Assembly: GCA_030220185.1 (NCBI GenBank)
Contig: JASPKZ010007528.1
Location: 633,001 to 697,000, forward strand
DNA length: 64,000 nucleotides
Origin: Diploptera punctata
Lineage: Eukaryota > Arthropoda > Insecta > Blattodea > Blaberidae
Direction: 5' to 3'
Shown here: positions 32,158 through 42,457 of the stretch, in pieces
Position numbering within the stretch: position 1 is the first letter of the stretch
Layout of the letters: every line of letters starts with the position of its first letter
Made by a program: the position numbers and the translations under genes
Notes under the pieces: model-generated
Told to the model about the DNA's origin: nothing
The model's input: the letters and a program-made list of their open reading frames with translations, nothing else
Database searches by the model: none

Positions 32158-32890
32158 ACTCACCTCATATTCAAAGTTAAAATTGGGAAACACATTATGA
32201 GGTTCTTAATTAATAAATTAATGAGTCATTTTAACATCTTACCTCATATTTCATGTTTTTCAAACACGGTAACTATATTCTACCTTAATGAATATACCTC
32301 ATAGTGAGAATTCCTAAAATAAGTAACGGTAACTATAGTTTTCAAATGATCTTGTCATTCATTTTCAACCGCCATTATGACTACCGGATATTCGTTGGAA
32401 TCTCCCTCTATAACGTTGCCATCTGGTGTTGATTTGACGAACTTTGAGATATCGTTGCCATCTGGTGTTGATTCGATGAACTTCGAGATGAGGTCACGTT
32501 CATCCGGAATGTCGAAATTCATAGATTTAAATTTGTTCTTCTGTATAAATATTTTCTCCCAAACTGTCAAATCCAAAGGTTTTTCCAAATGTTTTAGAAG
32601 TTTAGCTTCTTTTTCAATTCTATGACCTTCCAACAAACTATGTGCTGCAATAGCTGATTTTTCAATTTCACCATTTTTAATATTTCTAAAGTGTTCCTTT
32701 GTGCGAGTGTCCAAATTTCTTTTTGTTTTTCCTATGTATACTTTATTGCAATCTCGACAATCAATTTGATAAATTCCAGATTTTTTACTATCTGGGGTGT
32801 TCATTTTCTTATTGGTTCATTTGAAAACTATAGTTACCGTGTTTGAAAAACATGAAATATGAGGTAAGATGTTAAAATGACTCATTAATT
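32158..32890 (-). mobile_element. Penelope-like element with open GIY-YIG frame
   Basis: 149 open codons on the minus strand (32804-32355): SGIYQIDCRDCNKVYIGKTK is the GIY-YIG core with the CxxC insert typical of PLE endonucleases. It is followed by RNLDTRTKEHFRNI, AIAAHSLLEGH and WEKIFIQ. The end has two TPDGN repeats. The terminal repeats flank it (ACCTCATATTTC... at 32240 and ATATGAGGTAAGATG at 32857). RT is absent; the copy is 5' truncated. Confidence 0.85.
32325..32373 (-). ncRNA. Hammerhead variant with U3-A8 (family 2)
   Basis: Minus strand: TTGAAAA (32368-32362), extra T, stem II GAATGA/TCATTT, GAA, palindrome AACTATAGTT (32340-32331), A17, and CCG pairing with CGG. Positions 3 and 8 are U and A. 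The same motif on the + strand is at 55484-55533. Confidence 0.6.
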
Positions 32891-33500
32891 TATCACCTCA
32901 TATTTCTTGATTTTTATGCAGACAGGTTTCGTTGCTATCTGTGCGACATTCTCGATGCATCACAACTGTTTTCTTGCAGTTGTCCCTCCTGCAAATTGAT
33001 TTTTGTGCCCTCTGTTGTCTGACCGATGAACTTCCAAATAAAATTGTTTTCCCTTTCACCGGGAATTTCAAAATTCATCATTTTCTTTATATTCTTGCTT
33101 ATGTAAATTTTCTTCCAAATTGTGAGTTCCTTAGATTTTTCTAACTGTTTAAGTAATTTTCCCTTGGTTTTATCAAGTCCTGTTTTTCTGATAAAGAAAG
33201 CTCATCCTTTTTAATATTCTGAACAGGTCAGGGCATTATTTTGCACTGACTGACTCTCCAACAAATACATTGAATATAGCAAATAACGAACAGATTCCTT
33301 CGAACTATACATTTGATAATTGTGTATTCAATAATTGTGTTTTTGAATAATGATTTTACTGAGTTGTTTACTAAATCATTATCATCATCATCCAGGGATT
33401 AAGCCCGTTGGCTCATTCCGGTTTCATGAAAGCTAGAATTGGTAAAATTGTTCAGACCCTTTACTAAAATAAATAAATTAATAACCTATAATGTTCGTTA
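32891..33500. mobile_element. PLE scraps and an inverted copy of the 5' repeat
   Basis: 32891-33200 holds a decayed PLE end (ACCTCATATTTCTTG, GTGCGACATTCTCGATGC). 33225-33375 is the reverse complement of part of the repeat at about 920-1040 (GAACAGATTCCTTCGAACTA, TTTTGAATAATGATTTTACT). Confidence 0.55.
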
Positions 33501-33509
33501 TCATATACA

Positions 33510-34580
33510 GTAAATCAAATGAATCGTGAATTCTTCTTACCTCATACATGTATGTTCTTTAACACCGAACTGCAGTATCTGGAAACATCACTCCCATCCT
33601 CAGCTGTTGTCACAACTGTCGATTCTTCATCATGCCGGTCATTTTCTAAACTGCCATCTGGTGTTGATTTTAAGAACTTTGTAATCAAATTTGGTTCGTC
33701 CAGAAACTCAAAATTCATGGTTCTAGTATGTTTTTTTTTTTAATTTCCCAAACTGTTAATTCCAAAGCTTTAGATAGATAAGAATTAATTATATTATTTT
33801 TGGTCTGGACATCTTACCTCAATATTAATATTGAGGTAAGATGTCCAGACCAAAAATAATATAATTAAAATAACCTCAAAATATAACTTCCTAAAATTAA
33901 ATATAGATAAGAATTAAATTAATGTTTTTATTACCTCACCTCATATCCTTTTTCTTCTAGACTGCAGTTTTGAAGCTTATCTCCATCATCAGTAGCCTCT
34001 TGCCAACCGGTGTTATGTCGTTTCTTGGCGGTTTTCTTCTTCCTTCTATCAATGGACTGATGAACCTCTTGATCAAATCAAAATTTGCGGGAGTTTTGAA
34101 AGTTTTTCTTTCTTGCTTTTTGGATGTGGATTTTTTCCCAAAGTTTAGATGGATATTTAATTTTAGGAAGTTATATTTTGAGGTTATTTTAATTATATTA
34201 TTTTTGGTCTGGACATCTTACCTCAATATTAATGTTGATTTGTTCTTGGACATGTTTCAAAACAATTCTGTTTTATCGTCAGCTTTCCCAGAGTCTGAGG
34301 TAAGATGTCCAGACCAAAAATAATATAATTAGTTTAGATGGATGTTTCAAAAGTTTAGCTTCTTTTTCAATTATATGATTCTCTAATAAAGTATGTGCTG
34401 CTATAGCTGATTTTTCAATTTCACCATTTTTTTTATGTTTCTGAAGTGTTCTTTTTTGGAAGTGTCAAAGCTCCTTTTTGTTTTTCATATATATACTATA
34501 TTGCAATCTTTACAATTAATTTGATAAATTACATATTTTTATTATCTGGGGTGTTAACTTTATTAATAGTTAGTTAACAG
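33510..34580 (-). mobile_element. PLE composite with a nested mini-element
   Basis: Two PLE ends lie in a row. At 33530-33620 the hammerhead-like core is CTGAGGA ... GATAC, palindrome ACTGCAGT. At 33950-34010 it is CTGATGA with AAAA for GAAA. Decayed GIY-YIG text lies between 34340 and 34560. The mini-element at 34150-34335 is inserted with AGTTTAGATGGAT on both sides, a 13 bp duplication. Another mini-element end lies at 33790-33905. Confidence 0.7.
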
Positions 34581-34859
34581 AAGATTATCCAGGCTGAATT
34601 TGTTAATCAGAGCCAATGTTATATTAATTTTTTTTTTAAATCTTTTGAAATTTGTTATGAACTTCTGGGTGGTAAGTAAATATGTTGAATTTTTCATCTT
34701 TCTTAGAATTATGTTGCAGAGTGGTGTTTTCATGTAACCTTTTTTTTAAATTTTCTCTTTATTAAGTCTTCACCAAAACCATTTATTCTGTTATTATTTT
34801 TATGATGGTATCACTTCATGTGAATTTTTGATAAATAGAATATGTTATATGATTTTCAG

Positions 34860-35011
34860 AAACCAATTCTCAAACGAATCAGATGTCTTTAATTGAAATT
34901 CATTTACACGATACAATCAGCACTGTAGAACAGTTGATTGAGTTGGGACAATACAGCAGTTCTGTTCACAGAATATATGAACTCATTGAAAGGTGTTCAG
35001 CTGCAAGACCG
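34860..35011 (+). CDS. TSC2: Tuberin exon 8
   Basis: Acceptor GATTTTCAG. Encodes (E)TNSQTNQMSLIEIHLHDTI, STVEQLIELGQYSSSVHRIY and ELIERCSAARP. It matches vertebrate VHDLLTTVEELCDQNEF...YFELVERCADQRPE. Phase 1 in, phase 0 out, donor GTAAGT. Confidence 0.94.
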
Positions 35012-35084
35012 GTAAGTAATATAAACATTTTTAATTCAATTCACAGTGGGAGGAAACACTATGAAGTATTTATATTAATAAAAC

Positions 35085-35310
35085 AAATGTCAGGAAAAGT
35101 TTAAGGCCCAAACGGTCCCCGAAATCATATGGCCATCATCTTTATCATCATCATCCTTATCATCATCATCATCATCATCATCCTTCACCGGTCTGGAAAG
35201 CAACGGGAAGCTTCCACACCTACACAATTCCCTAGTAAAGCTGCAAGCATAGCATGAAAATGCTATGATTGCAGTGAAGGACCTGCCTTCGGGCAGAATT
35301 ACTATGGATG
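35085..35310 (+). repeat. SINE family C, 3' part
   Basis: From ACAAATGTCAGGAAAAG to CTTCGGGCAGAATTACTATG with an expanded (CAT)n run. The tRNA head is missing. Confidence 0.75.
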
Positions 35311-35372
35311 GATATTAATAAATAAGTTGGAGAAAATGTTTTAACATCTCACCTCACAAAGTTGTGTGTCTT

Positions 35373-35420
35373 CACGATACCGGTTTCAAAAGTATAGTAT
35401 TACTTCCATCTTCAGTCAAA
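35373..35420 (-). ncRNA. Hammerhead ribozyme (ACCGGT stem III)
   Basis: Minus strand CTGAAGA (35415-35409), extra T, stem II AAGTA/TACTT, GAAA, intact palindrome ACCGGT, A17. Closely similar to the + strand motif at 4768-4816. Confidence 0.65.
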
Positions 35421-35542
35421 TTCCAACTGTTGAAATTTTGTCGTTAACATCATCTTCTGAACTGCCATCTGGTGTAGATTTTATGAACTTGGAGATTATA
35501 TTATTCTCGTCGGGGATATCGAAATTCATTGCTTTATATATC

Positions 35543-35872
35543 AATAAACTTAGAGAAGAATACACCACCAAAACATCTGGAAAGGAATGGGAAAATCTAC
35601 AAGCTTATGACATTACTACATTACAAAGAAAATCTGCAGTAGCAACATTCAGACTGCTAACAGGACATGACTGCTTGAATAAACACCTACACAGACTTGA
35701 CATAACAGATTCACCTAAATGCCCTTTTTGCAATTTAAATGAAGATATGGAAGGAAACCATCTCCTCCGCTGTCCAGCTTTTGTAGAAGAGACCAGCCTT
35801 TCTGCTAAATATTGGAGTGCATGAGAGCGAATGATTTCATTATCAAGTGCTCGACATTAGATACCAACCAAC
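35543..35872 (+). pseudogene. RNase H-type LINE 3' end (insertion)
   Basis: Encodes ATFRLLTGHDCLNKHLHRLD and CPFCNLNEDMEGNHLLRCPA, a Cys/His knuckle C-terminal to the RNase H domain in the related copy at 40630-41933. It ends at GACATTAGATACCAACCAAC. It is a 5'-truncated insertion into the PLE, flanked by TTATAT-like sequence. Confidence 0.75.
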
Positions 35873-36096
35873 CATATTTATTCTTCTGAATGTATATCTT
35901 TTCCCAAATTGCTAATTCTAAAGGTTTCTCCAAATGTTTCAAAAGTTTAGTATCTTTTCCAATTTTATGATTTTCTAGCAAATTATGAGCGGTAATTGCC
36001 AATTTTTGAATTTCACCATTTTAAATATTTCTAAGGTGTTCTTTTGTACAAATTTCTAAATTCCTTTTAGTTTTTCCACCTATCGGAAGTTCGAAT

Positions 36097-36176
36097 GGTG
36101 TAACGGTTACCACACTGACGTATAGAGTCAGAGGTCCGGGGTTTGACTCCCGGTTCGAACGTAATTTTTCTTTCTA
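36097..36176 (+). repeat. tRNA-like element, Val-type arms
   Basis: GTTCGAA pairs perfectly with TTCGAAC at the acceptor ends. D arm GTGTAACGGTTACCAC. Anticodon stem CTGAC/GTCAG with loop GTATAGA. B box GGTTTGACTCC. The loop would give anticodon AUA, and related copies (about 50185-50260 and 59775-59860) show other loops, so this is a SINE head derived from a tRNA, probably Val-like, rather than a working tRNA gene. Confidence 0.6.
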
Positions 36177-36254
36177 AAATAATTCAATAAGTGAGCTGCT
36201 TCATGGTAGATCACACTTGGACAAAATCCCTGAGTGAAACTGTTGGTAGTTCTA

Positions 36255-36510
36255 ATTTAGTTGAGTTGTTTCTTGACTCACTTCATACTTCTTAACTCCC
36301 TCGCTATCCGGATTTCGTCACTGTATTTATGACATTCTCAATGCTGTATCATGTTCACAACTGACGTCCAATGGTCTCCTCTTCTGCAGAGTCTTGACGA
36401 AGTCTGGATCGCGAGGGAGTTAAGAAGTATGAGGTGAGTCAAGAAACAACTCAACAAAATTAAAATAAACCTCATAGTGTTATTTCCTACCTACATAACT
36501 TAATGTTGGT
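36255..36510. mobile_element. Mini-PLE, U3-A8 hammerhead, perfect ATCCGGAT palindrome
   Basis: The left arm holds TTGAGAA (minus, 36341-36335), stem II with GTCA/TGAC, GAAA and ATCCGGAT (36313-36306). The right arm is short (GAGTTAAGAAGTATGAGG) and is followed by AAACCTCATAGTG. Much of the palindrome interior is deleted. Confidence 0.7.
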
Positions 36511-36586
36511 AGTTCTGTTCCACTTTATTTACCCTATAGATTAGTCACAACCTCTACTTTATTCTATAAATGTATCTTTTTTCTAG

Positions 36587-36759
36587 GAACCATCTGTGTT
36601 GCGACTTATAACTTATTTGTCAACATCCATCATACCAACTCGTTCTCTTTGGCTGAGCAAACTGAACTCATTACTGGAAAAATATTTCAAGCAAGAATCA
36701 AGGACAAACATCAGAGTTAAAGTTCTTGATGTTCTTGCAAATGTCATCAGCACCAACAG
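36587..36759 (+). CDS. TSC2: Tuberin exon 9
   Basis: Acceptor TTTTTTCTAG. Encodes EPSVLRLITYLSTSIIPTRS, LWLSKLNSLLEKYFKQESRT and NIRVKVLDVLANVISTN. It matches vertebrate SLLNLISYRAQSI...[32 protein letters not shown]. Phase 0 in, phase 2 out, donor GTAAGT. Confidence 0.95.
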
Positions 36760-36794
36760 GTAAGTCTTCATCTTCCACACAAGGCCTCATGGAT

Positions 36795-37332
36795 AAATCA
36801 TATTTGAAGAGAAAAATTATATGCTTAGACCGGGACCCTTGGTTCTCTAGACCAAGTGCTCTACCAACTGAGCTACCTGAGCAAGTACCAATCTAAACGC
36901 AAATCTTTCTCTATATTATATTTGAAGAGAAAAATTTTTGCCTAGACCGAGACTCAAACCAGGGACCTTTGGCTTTCCGGGCCAAATGCTCTACCAACTG
37001 AGCTACCAAGGCGAGTTGTGATCTAGATGCAAATTTTTCTTTTTATACGTTGTAATTTCTCTATATACGTTGTAATTCCTGCACACCAAATGCTATGAAG
37101 CCTTTGCTTCTATCTTTGCAAATGGTGGCTTCTTTATTAAGAAGACATATATTTGGGAATTTTACATTACATTATAAAGCCAGTACGGCTTCTATTGATG
37201 TATTTATTATTCATTTCATACATCTCAATGACAGATAAATCATATTTGAAGAGAAAAATTATACACTCAGACCAAGACTTGAACCCAGGACTCTTGGTTC
37301 TCTAGACCAAGTGCTCTACCAACTGAGCTACC
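36795..37332 (-). repeat. tRNA-like repeat units, three heads
   Basis: Minus-strand heads at about 36820-36890, 36935-37010 and 37255-37335, each with GCTCAGTTGGTAGAGC-like and GGTTCAAGTCC/GGTTTGAGTC-like boxes, separated by the body AATGGTGGCTTCTTTATTAA. See the tandem copies at 51600-52930. Confidence 0.75.
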
Positions 37333-37333
37333 A

Positions 37334-37570
37334 GGAATTACAGTGGCACTTTTCAGATTATTAACGGGCCATGACTGTCTGGCCTCTCATCTTCATAGAA
37401 TCAATATATATCTGTACCCTTTGTAAAGATGATGCTTCCATCATGAATGAAGGACATTTCTGGAAATGTCCAGCAATTAAGAAGATTGATGCTGACCTAC
37501 CATCTCAGCTCACATGTTATTATTGAGACGCCCATAGGAGAATGGAGGAAGTCCAAGCTCCTTAAGCATT
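37334..37570 (+). pseudogene. RNase H-type LINE C-terminal piece
   Basis: Encodes VALFRLLTGHDCLASHLHRI and CTLCKDDASIMNEGHFWKCP, the same Cys/His knuckle as at 35543-35872, with one stop after QLTCYY. Confidence 0.65.
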
Positions 37571-37689
37571 GGCAACAACAACAACATTAATAATTCCACA
37601 GGAAACCCAGTAAAATTAAAATTTTGCAGTCAACAACTATTATGAAATCAGCAAAGAACCAGGAGTTGTTGTTTTCTAATGGTGAGATT

Positions 37690-38090
37690 TGACGCTTAAG
37701 TCATTTTCTGTCTGGCTTCCCAGTACAAGCGAACAAGGTGCTTAGAGTGTTGTGCAGTTGGATTTAAGGCTGGACAGACTAGAAGGTGGTGTTTGTCCAT
37801 GATCAGGTCCGGGTCTTTGCGTATGACACATCTGTCGGATTGGAAAACGTGTATTCTGTGGAGATGGTGAGCCAGGCAGTTGTGTCCTGACATCACTACT
37901 GCTTCCTTGCAGCCTTTATATCTTACTTCTGTGTACAGCTCATCAATTTTTTCCCATGATTTCCCTCTGGCTGTTGCAATGTTTTCTTTCATGTTTTCCA
38001 TTTGGAATGCTTTCTTGATGGAACCAGGAGTAGTGGCAGCCAAGCCCAGTGATAGCAGAGATGGTCCATTTTCCAAATGCACTCTTGTCT
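37690..38090 (-). pseudogene. RNase H-type LINE C-terminal piece, open frame
   Basis: 128 open codons on the minus strand: SWEKIDELYTEVRYKGCKEA, MSGHNCLAHHLHRIHVFQSD and HHLLVCPALNP. A separate, more divergent subfamily of the element at 44729-45790. The RNase H domain is absent. Confidence 0.65.
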
Positions 38091-38241
38091 AGAAATAGTT
38101 TAACTGATGATATGAAATACTTGAGGACCGCAAAATCATCAGAAAATAAATTTGTGAAAAAAATTGAAGATGGCCCTTTACAAAATAATTGATTGAGTTA
38201 TTTACGCTACAGGTAATAAATGTGTATATTTTATGTAACAG

Positions 38242-38410
38242 AGCCATCTACGAGGATGACATGATAGAGAGGATAGTAATACCTCATCTTCAGCACATCG
38301 ACGCTGATCCTGATATAGTTGTGAGGAACGCCGCAGCTCAATTGCTCATCGACTTGTGCGCTGGTTGTGAAAACAAGAGATGTCTTGAATTAATGGATAT
38401 TCTTGAAAAG
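38242..38410 (+). CDS. TSC2: Tuberin exon 10
   Basis: Acceptor ATGTAACAG. Encodes (R)AIYEDDMIERIVIPHLQHI, DADPDIVVRNAAAQLLIDLC and AGCENKRCLELMDILEK. It matches vertebrate [40 protein letters not shown]...LLDIIEKV. Phase 2 in, phase 0 out, donor GTACAC. The upstream 1.5 kb intron contains tRNA-like and LINE debris. Confidence 0.96.
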
Positions 38411-38507
38411 GTACACCTACTTTTTTTATTCCATTTGCTCATATAATGTCATTAAGAGACAGGTAAAATAAATTATGTTTTTATTATTAATTTAACACTT
38501 CTCACTG

Positions 38508-38770
38508 AAGGACAAATTATATTTGAAGAGAAAAATTATATGCTCAGACTGGAGTTTGAACCCAGGACCTTTGACTCAGGACCTTTGATTTTCTATGCCA
38601 ATTCTCTACAAACTGAGCTATCTGAGGGTTTAGATTGGAGTTTCTCAGATAGCTCAGTTGGTAGAGCATTCACCTAGAGTGCAAAAGGTCCTGGGTTCAA
38701 ATGCCAGTCTGAGCGTATAATTTTTATTTTCAAATATAATTTATCTATCATTGAGATGTATGAAATGAAT
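38508..38770. repeat. Head-to-head tRNA-like units
   Basis: A minus-strand head (about 38540-38630, with a 16 bp internal duplication of AGGACCTTTGA) faces a plus-strand head (38643-38720, AGCTCAGTTGGTAGAGC, GGTTCAAATGCC). The tail AATATAATTTATC follows. Confidence 0.7.
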
Positions 38771-39009
38771 AATAAAAACATAGAAAAATATATGCCTGAA
38801 TCAGATTCAATCCCAATATCTTTGGTTCTTTACACCACTGAGCTACCAGGCTTACGATTCAAACGTATATTATTTCTCTCCTCCATATGAATTCCCGTGT
38901 GCTGAGGCTATCAATGTTTCTTTCCATATGCTGTTTTCTTGTTAAAGAAGCCACTATCAGCTCTCTCTCTCTTTTTACACGCTTTATATTAGCTTGACCT
39001 GTATCTTGT

Positions 39010-39180
39010 TTATTTTTTATTATTTCACTCACCTCATACTTCATAACTCCTCGCAAACCCAAGGTTTCGTCACATCATTTGTGACATTCTCAATGCTGTA
39101 TCACGTTCACAACTGAAATAATAAAAAATAAACAATATTAAAAAACCTCATAGTGTTATTTTCTATCTACATAACTTAAT
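39010..39180. mobile_element. Mini-PLE, U3-A8 hammerhead, half palindrome
   Basis: Minus strand: AGCA, TTGAGAA (39093-39087), stem II GTCACA/TGTGAC (6 bp), GAAA, ACCTTGGGT, then TTGC. The right arm is missing; the end AAACCTCATAGTG remains. Confidence 0.7.
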
Positions 39181-39403
39181 TGACCTGTATCTGTTCATCT
39201 ATCTATGTAACGGAATATTTGAACACAATTTTCACCCACTTAAAAACATTGGATTGACTTGAAACTTTGTATACTTGTAAAGGACTAATGACAATACAAT
39301 ACTTTCATAATTTTTTCTGAAGTCCTGGCCAGAATCATCAGAAAATCAAGAAAAATAAAAACCGGTATAATAGATTGCGGACTTATTGACTTTTTAGTCA
39401 ATC

Positions 39404-39494
39404 GTTGTAAGACCTCAGTTGGTAGAGCGGTGGACTGTAGTGGTGTATAATTTCAGTAATCCATAGGTCGCTGGTTCAAATCCGGCACGAAGGA
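39404..39494 (+). tRNA. tRNA-Tyr-like gene with intron (probably degenerate)
   Basis: D arm CTCAGTTGGTAGAGC, anticodon arm TGGACTGTAG (anticodon GTA, Tyr), an intron of about 15-18 bases (GTGTATAATTTCAG region), 3' half AATCCATAGG, B box GGTTCAAATCC and acceptor ACGAAGGA followed by a T run at 39495 that would serve as a Pol III terminator. An intron after the anticodon is the norm for eukaryotic tRNA-Tyr. The 5' acceptor strand (GTTGTAA) does not pair with ACGAAGG, so the gene is probably damaged. It lies in the intron between exons 10 and 11. Confidence 0.6.
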
Positions 39495-39569
39495 TTTTTT
39501 TTTAGAAGAGTATTAAGCAAATAAATTTTCATGGGATTCCGGTTTGTGACAATCAATTAAACTAAAAAT

Positions 39570-40102
39570 TAAAAAAATAAATAATAGTTTAAAAACTGAA
39601 ACAACACGCTTTATTAGAAAACCAAACTAAAAAATAAAAAATAAATAATAGTTTAAAAAACTAAAACAACACGCTTTATTAGAAAACTGAACTAAAAAAT
39701 GAAAAATAATTTTAATTTCCAACACGCTTGGGATATAATTAAAGTGGTCAACAAAAAAATCATCTCCAACACATCTAGAATAAAACTAGAGTTATCTACA
39801 AAAAAAAATTACCATCAAAAGCGTGGGGTGTTTTTTATGGTTTTTACGTTTTCTTCTTAGAGACTTTACTTTTACCAATATCTGTTTATTATCAAATATA
39901 TTAATTGGTATAGAGCACCCCACGCTTTTGATGGTAAAATTATTTTCTTTTTGTTGATAACTCTAGTTTTATTCTAGATGTGTTGGAGATGATTTTTTTG
40001 TTGACCACTTTAATTTTATCCCAAGAGTGTTGGAAATTAAAATTATTTTTAATTTTTTAGTTTGGTTTTCTGATAAAGCGTGTTGTTTTAGTTTGTTTAA
40101 AC
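39570..40102. mobile_element. Long-palindrome MITE
   Basis: AACAACACGCTTTATTAG...AAAGTGGTCAACAAAAAAATC...CATCAAAAGCGTGGGGTG (about 39600-39830) is mirrored by 39908-40090 (CACCCCACGCTTTTGATGG ... GTTGACCACTTTAATTTTAT ... AAAGCGTGTTGTTTTAG). The loop is about 75 bp. A partial tandem duplication of the left end occurs at 39600-39690. Confidence 0.75.
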
Positions 40103-40169
40103 CAGTGGTACTCACTAGAAATTACAAGAGAGCCAAATATAAGAAACAATTTATTTAACTTTCACAGGG

Positions 40170-40622
40170 AAAGAACACTATGAGGTTTAATTTAATAATT
40201 AAATTAATGTTTTTATTACCTCACCTCATATCCTTTTTCTTCTATACTGCAGTTTCGGAGCTTATCTCCATCGTCAGTAGCCTCTGGTCGACTGGTGTTA
40301 TGTTGTTTCTTGGCGGTTTTCTTCTTACTTCTATCAGTGGACCGATGAACCTCTGGATCAGGTCAAAATTTGCGGGAGTTTCAAAATTCTTGAGTTTGTC
40401 TTTTTTGTTTTTTTGGATATGGATTTTTTCCCAGACTGTGATGAAACTCCCGCAAATTTTGACCTGATCCAGAGGTTCATTGGTCCACTGATAGAAGTAA
40501 GAAGGAAACCGCCAAGAAACGACATAACACCGGTCGACCAGAGGCTACTGACGATGGAGATAAGCTCCGAAACTGTTAGTATAGAAGAAAAAGGATATGA
40601 GGTGAGGTAATAAAAACATTAA
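40170..40622. mobile_element. Palindromic PLE inside the hAT element
   Basis: Arms meet at about 40430. Outer ends GAGGTTTAATTTAATAATTA and GATATGAGGTGAGGTAATAA. Both arms carry hammerheads. Confidence 0.75.
40240..40282 (-). ncRNA. Hammerhead ribozyme (ACTGCAGT stem III)
   Basis: Minus strand CTGACGA (40277-40271), extra T, stem II GGAG/CTCC with loop ATAAG, GAAA, palindrome ACTGCAGT (40253-40246), A17, TAG pairing with CTA. The + strand partner at about 40545-40590 has ACTGTTAGT, a broken palindrome. Confidence 0.7.
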
Positions 40623-40624
40623 TT

Positions 40625-41935
40625 TAATTATGGTTGGTTGGTTGGTATCTAATGTTGAGCACTTGATAATGAAATCATTCGCTCTCTTGCACTCCAATAT
40701 TTAGCAGAAAGGCTGGTCTCTTCTACAAAAGCTGGACAACGGAGGAGATGGTTTCTTTCCATATCTTCATTTAAATTGCAAAAAGGGCATTTAGGTGAAT
40801 CTGTTATGCCAATTCTGTGTAGGTGTTTATTCAAGCAGTCATGTCCCGTTAGCAGTCTGAATGTTGCTACTGCAGATTTTCTTTGTAATGTAGTAATGTC
40901 ATAAGCTTGTAGATTTTCCCATTCCTTTCCAGATGTTTTGGTGGTGTATTCTTCTCTAAGTTTATAATGTATTTATTTGAGATAATTCTTTTGATAGAGT
41001 GAAAGGAAACTGGAGCAGAAGTTGGGTTTGAAACAATTTTGCTACCCTTCTTGGCTAGAAAATCGGCTATTTCATTGCCTGTCACTCCACAATGGGCCGG
41101 AATCCATTGAAGTACAACTTTTTTATGTAGACGGGATAAATGTTTTATCATTTTGTGACATTCGATAATTTTGATGCTTTTGGGTGTTGTGTCTCGTGTT
41201 ATAGCAAGAATGGCTGCTTTGGATTCACATAGAATTACAACTTGTGTAAATTTTGGATGTGATATAAAAGATTTTGTAAACTTAAGAAAATTGCTAGAAT
41301 TTCGCCATCAAAGTTTGTTGAATTTGTGTTTAGTTTACGATAAAAGGAAAAAAGTGGACATACTGCACCAGCACCAGTGCCACCATCATTTGGTAGGCTG
41401 GAGCCATCTGTAAAAATATGTATCCATTCAGGAGCTGGGTATCTTAGATTTATCATTTCCAGTGACATTTGTTTTAAAATATATGGAGGAGTTTCAGATT
41501 TCTTGATGTCTTCTGTTAAATGAAGGTTATATTCGATTTCCAAAAATTCTAGAGGGTTGTTTCTCATCTGCATATTTTCTTTTGAATGTGGAAGTTGCAA
41601 TTTCTGTTTGATTTCTTGTACAATGCTTAGGAAGCTTTGCTGAGATTTTAAACATACTTGTGGTTTTCTTTGGGTCCAGTTATTATGGGGTAGCCTTAAA
41701 AATTTTTCATACTGTGTGACTGCTGTTTTCTCAATTTCAGATGCTATGTTTGGGTTATTTGTTAAGATTTGCATGGCAGTGATTGGTGTTGTTTTAACGG
41801 CTCCTGTTATCAGACGGAGGATTTGGTTCTGCAATTTATTAAGTTTTTCCACTTTAGTAGTTACTAGGATTTCTTCACAATATTGAAGTACAGGTTTTAT
41901 GTACATTTGGTTTAATTTAATTATAAGAAACAATA
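40625..41935 (-). pseudogene. Non-LTR retrotransposon 3' region with RNase H domain
   Basis: Minus strand, in order: NQMYIKPVLQYCEEILVTT, then the RNase H start EWIHIFTDGSS (catalytic D) with FDGEILAIF (E), a gap, LQWIPAHCGVTGNEIADFLA (conserved HCGVxGNExAD) and CPFCNLNEDMERNHLLRCPA. One frameshift near 41160-41235 separates two open parts. AATTTAATTAT on both sides is a plausible target duplication. The RT is missing (5' truncated). Confidence 0.85.
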
Positions 41936-42332
41936 TTTGTTGACACAGGGATATCCAAAGTTTTGTAGAATTTCAATAAAGATAATATTATTTTATACTT
42001 AGAATTTAAAATTTAAATGTACTGTAATGAAGGTAAAATTATTCTAAGAGCCTTAATAAATATCTTCAAGGGCCGCATGCGACCTGTGGGCCGCGTAATG
42101 AGTACCGCTGGTTTAAACTATTATTTATTTATAATTACACAGTAGGGAACACAAGAAAGTTTGTATTTCTGGAAATAGGTGCTCATTTACCTGGGATAGG
42201 AAAGGTATCTCTTTTAAACAATTCATAATTTATTCAAATCTTGCATTTATAAAGCATCACAGATGAAAAAGTATAACTAAAATATTTATGGTGAAATTAA
42301 ATGTTTTCTTACTTCTCCTCATATAAATCTTC

Positions 42333-42385
42333 TAAGTAGATCGCAATTTCGAGACCATAACGCTCTCTTCTTCAATACTTCTTTG
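42333..42385 (-). ncRNA. Hammerhead motif, C3 changed
   Basis: Minus strand TTGAAGA, stem II AGAGC/TCTC-like, GAAA, ATTGCGAT (one mismatch in the palindrome), C17, TACTT pairing with AAGTA. A decayed partner of the + strand motif. Confidence 0.55.
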
Positions 42386-42457
42386 GCGACTGATGTTATG
42401 TCAATTGGAAGAAACTCTTCTTTTTCCCTCAACATCGACATAACATCAGTTGCCAAA

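Larger units (their letters stand above)
35320..36080 (-). mobile_element. PLE copy split by an RNase H-type LINE tail
   Basis: The left terminal repeat (CACAAAGTTGTGTGTCTTC) and a minus-strand GIY-YIG remnant (36002-35870, AITAHNLLENHKIGK) match 3600-4100. At 35543 the frame is broken by an inserted sequence ending at about 35872. Confidence 0.75.
40103..42110. mobile_element. hAT-like transposon hosting later insertions
   Basis: Terminal repeats CAGTGGTACTCA (40103) and TGAGTACCGCTG (ending 42110) are 12 bp with one mismatch. An exact 8 bp duplication, GTTTAAAC, flanks them (40095-40102 and 42111-42118), as expected for hAT. Its own remaining sequence is short. A PLE end (40170-40620) and an RNase H-type LINE (40625-41935) are inserted inside. 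No transposase is left. Confidence 0.85.

Noticed and set aside
36097..36176. A functional tRNA with perfect acceptor and anticodon stems
   Set aside because: The anticodon would be AUA and related copies have other loops and decayed stems; treated as a SINE-type head.
41171..41413. An 80-codon + strand frame ending in HQHQCHHHLVGWSHL
   Set aside because: It is the reverse strand of the RNase H domain of the LINE in minus orientation.
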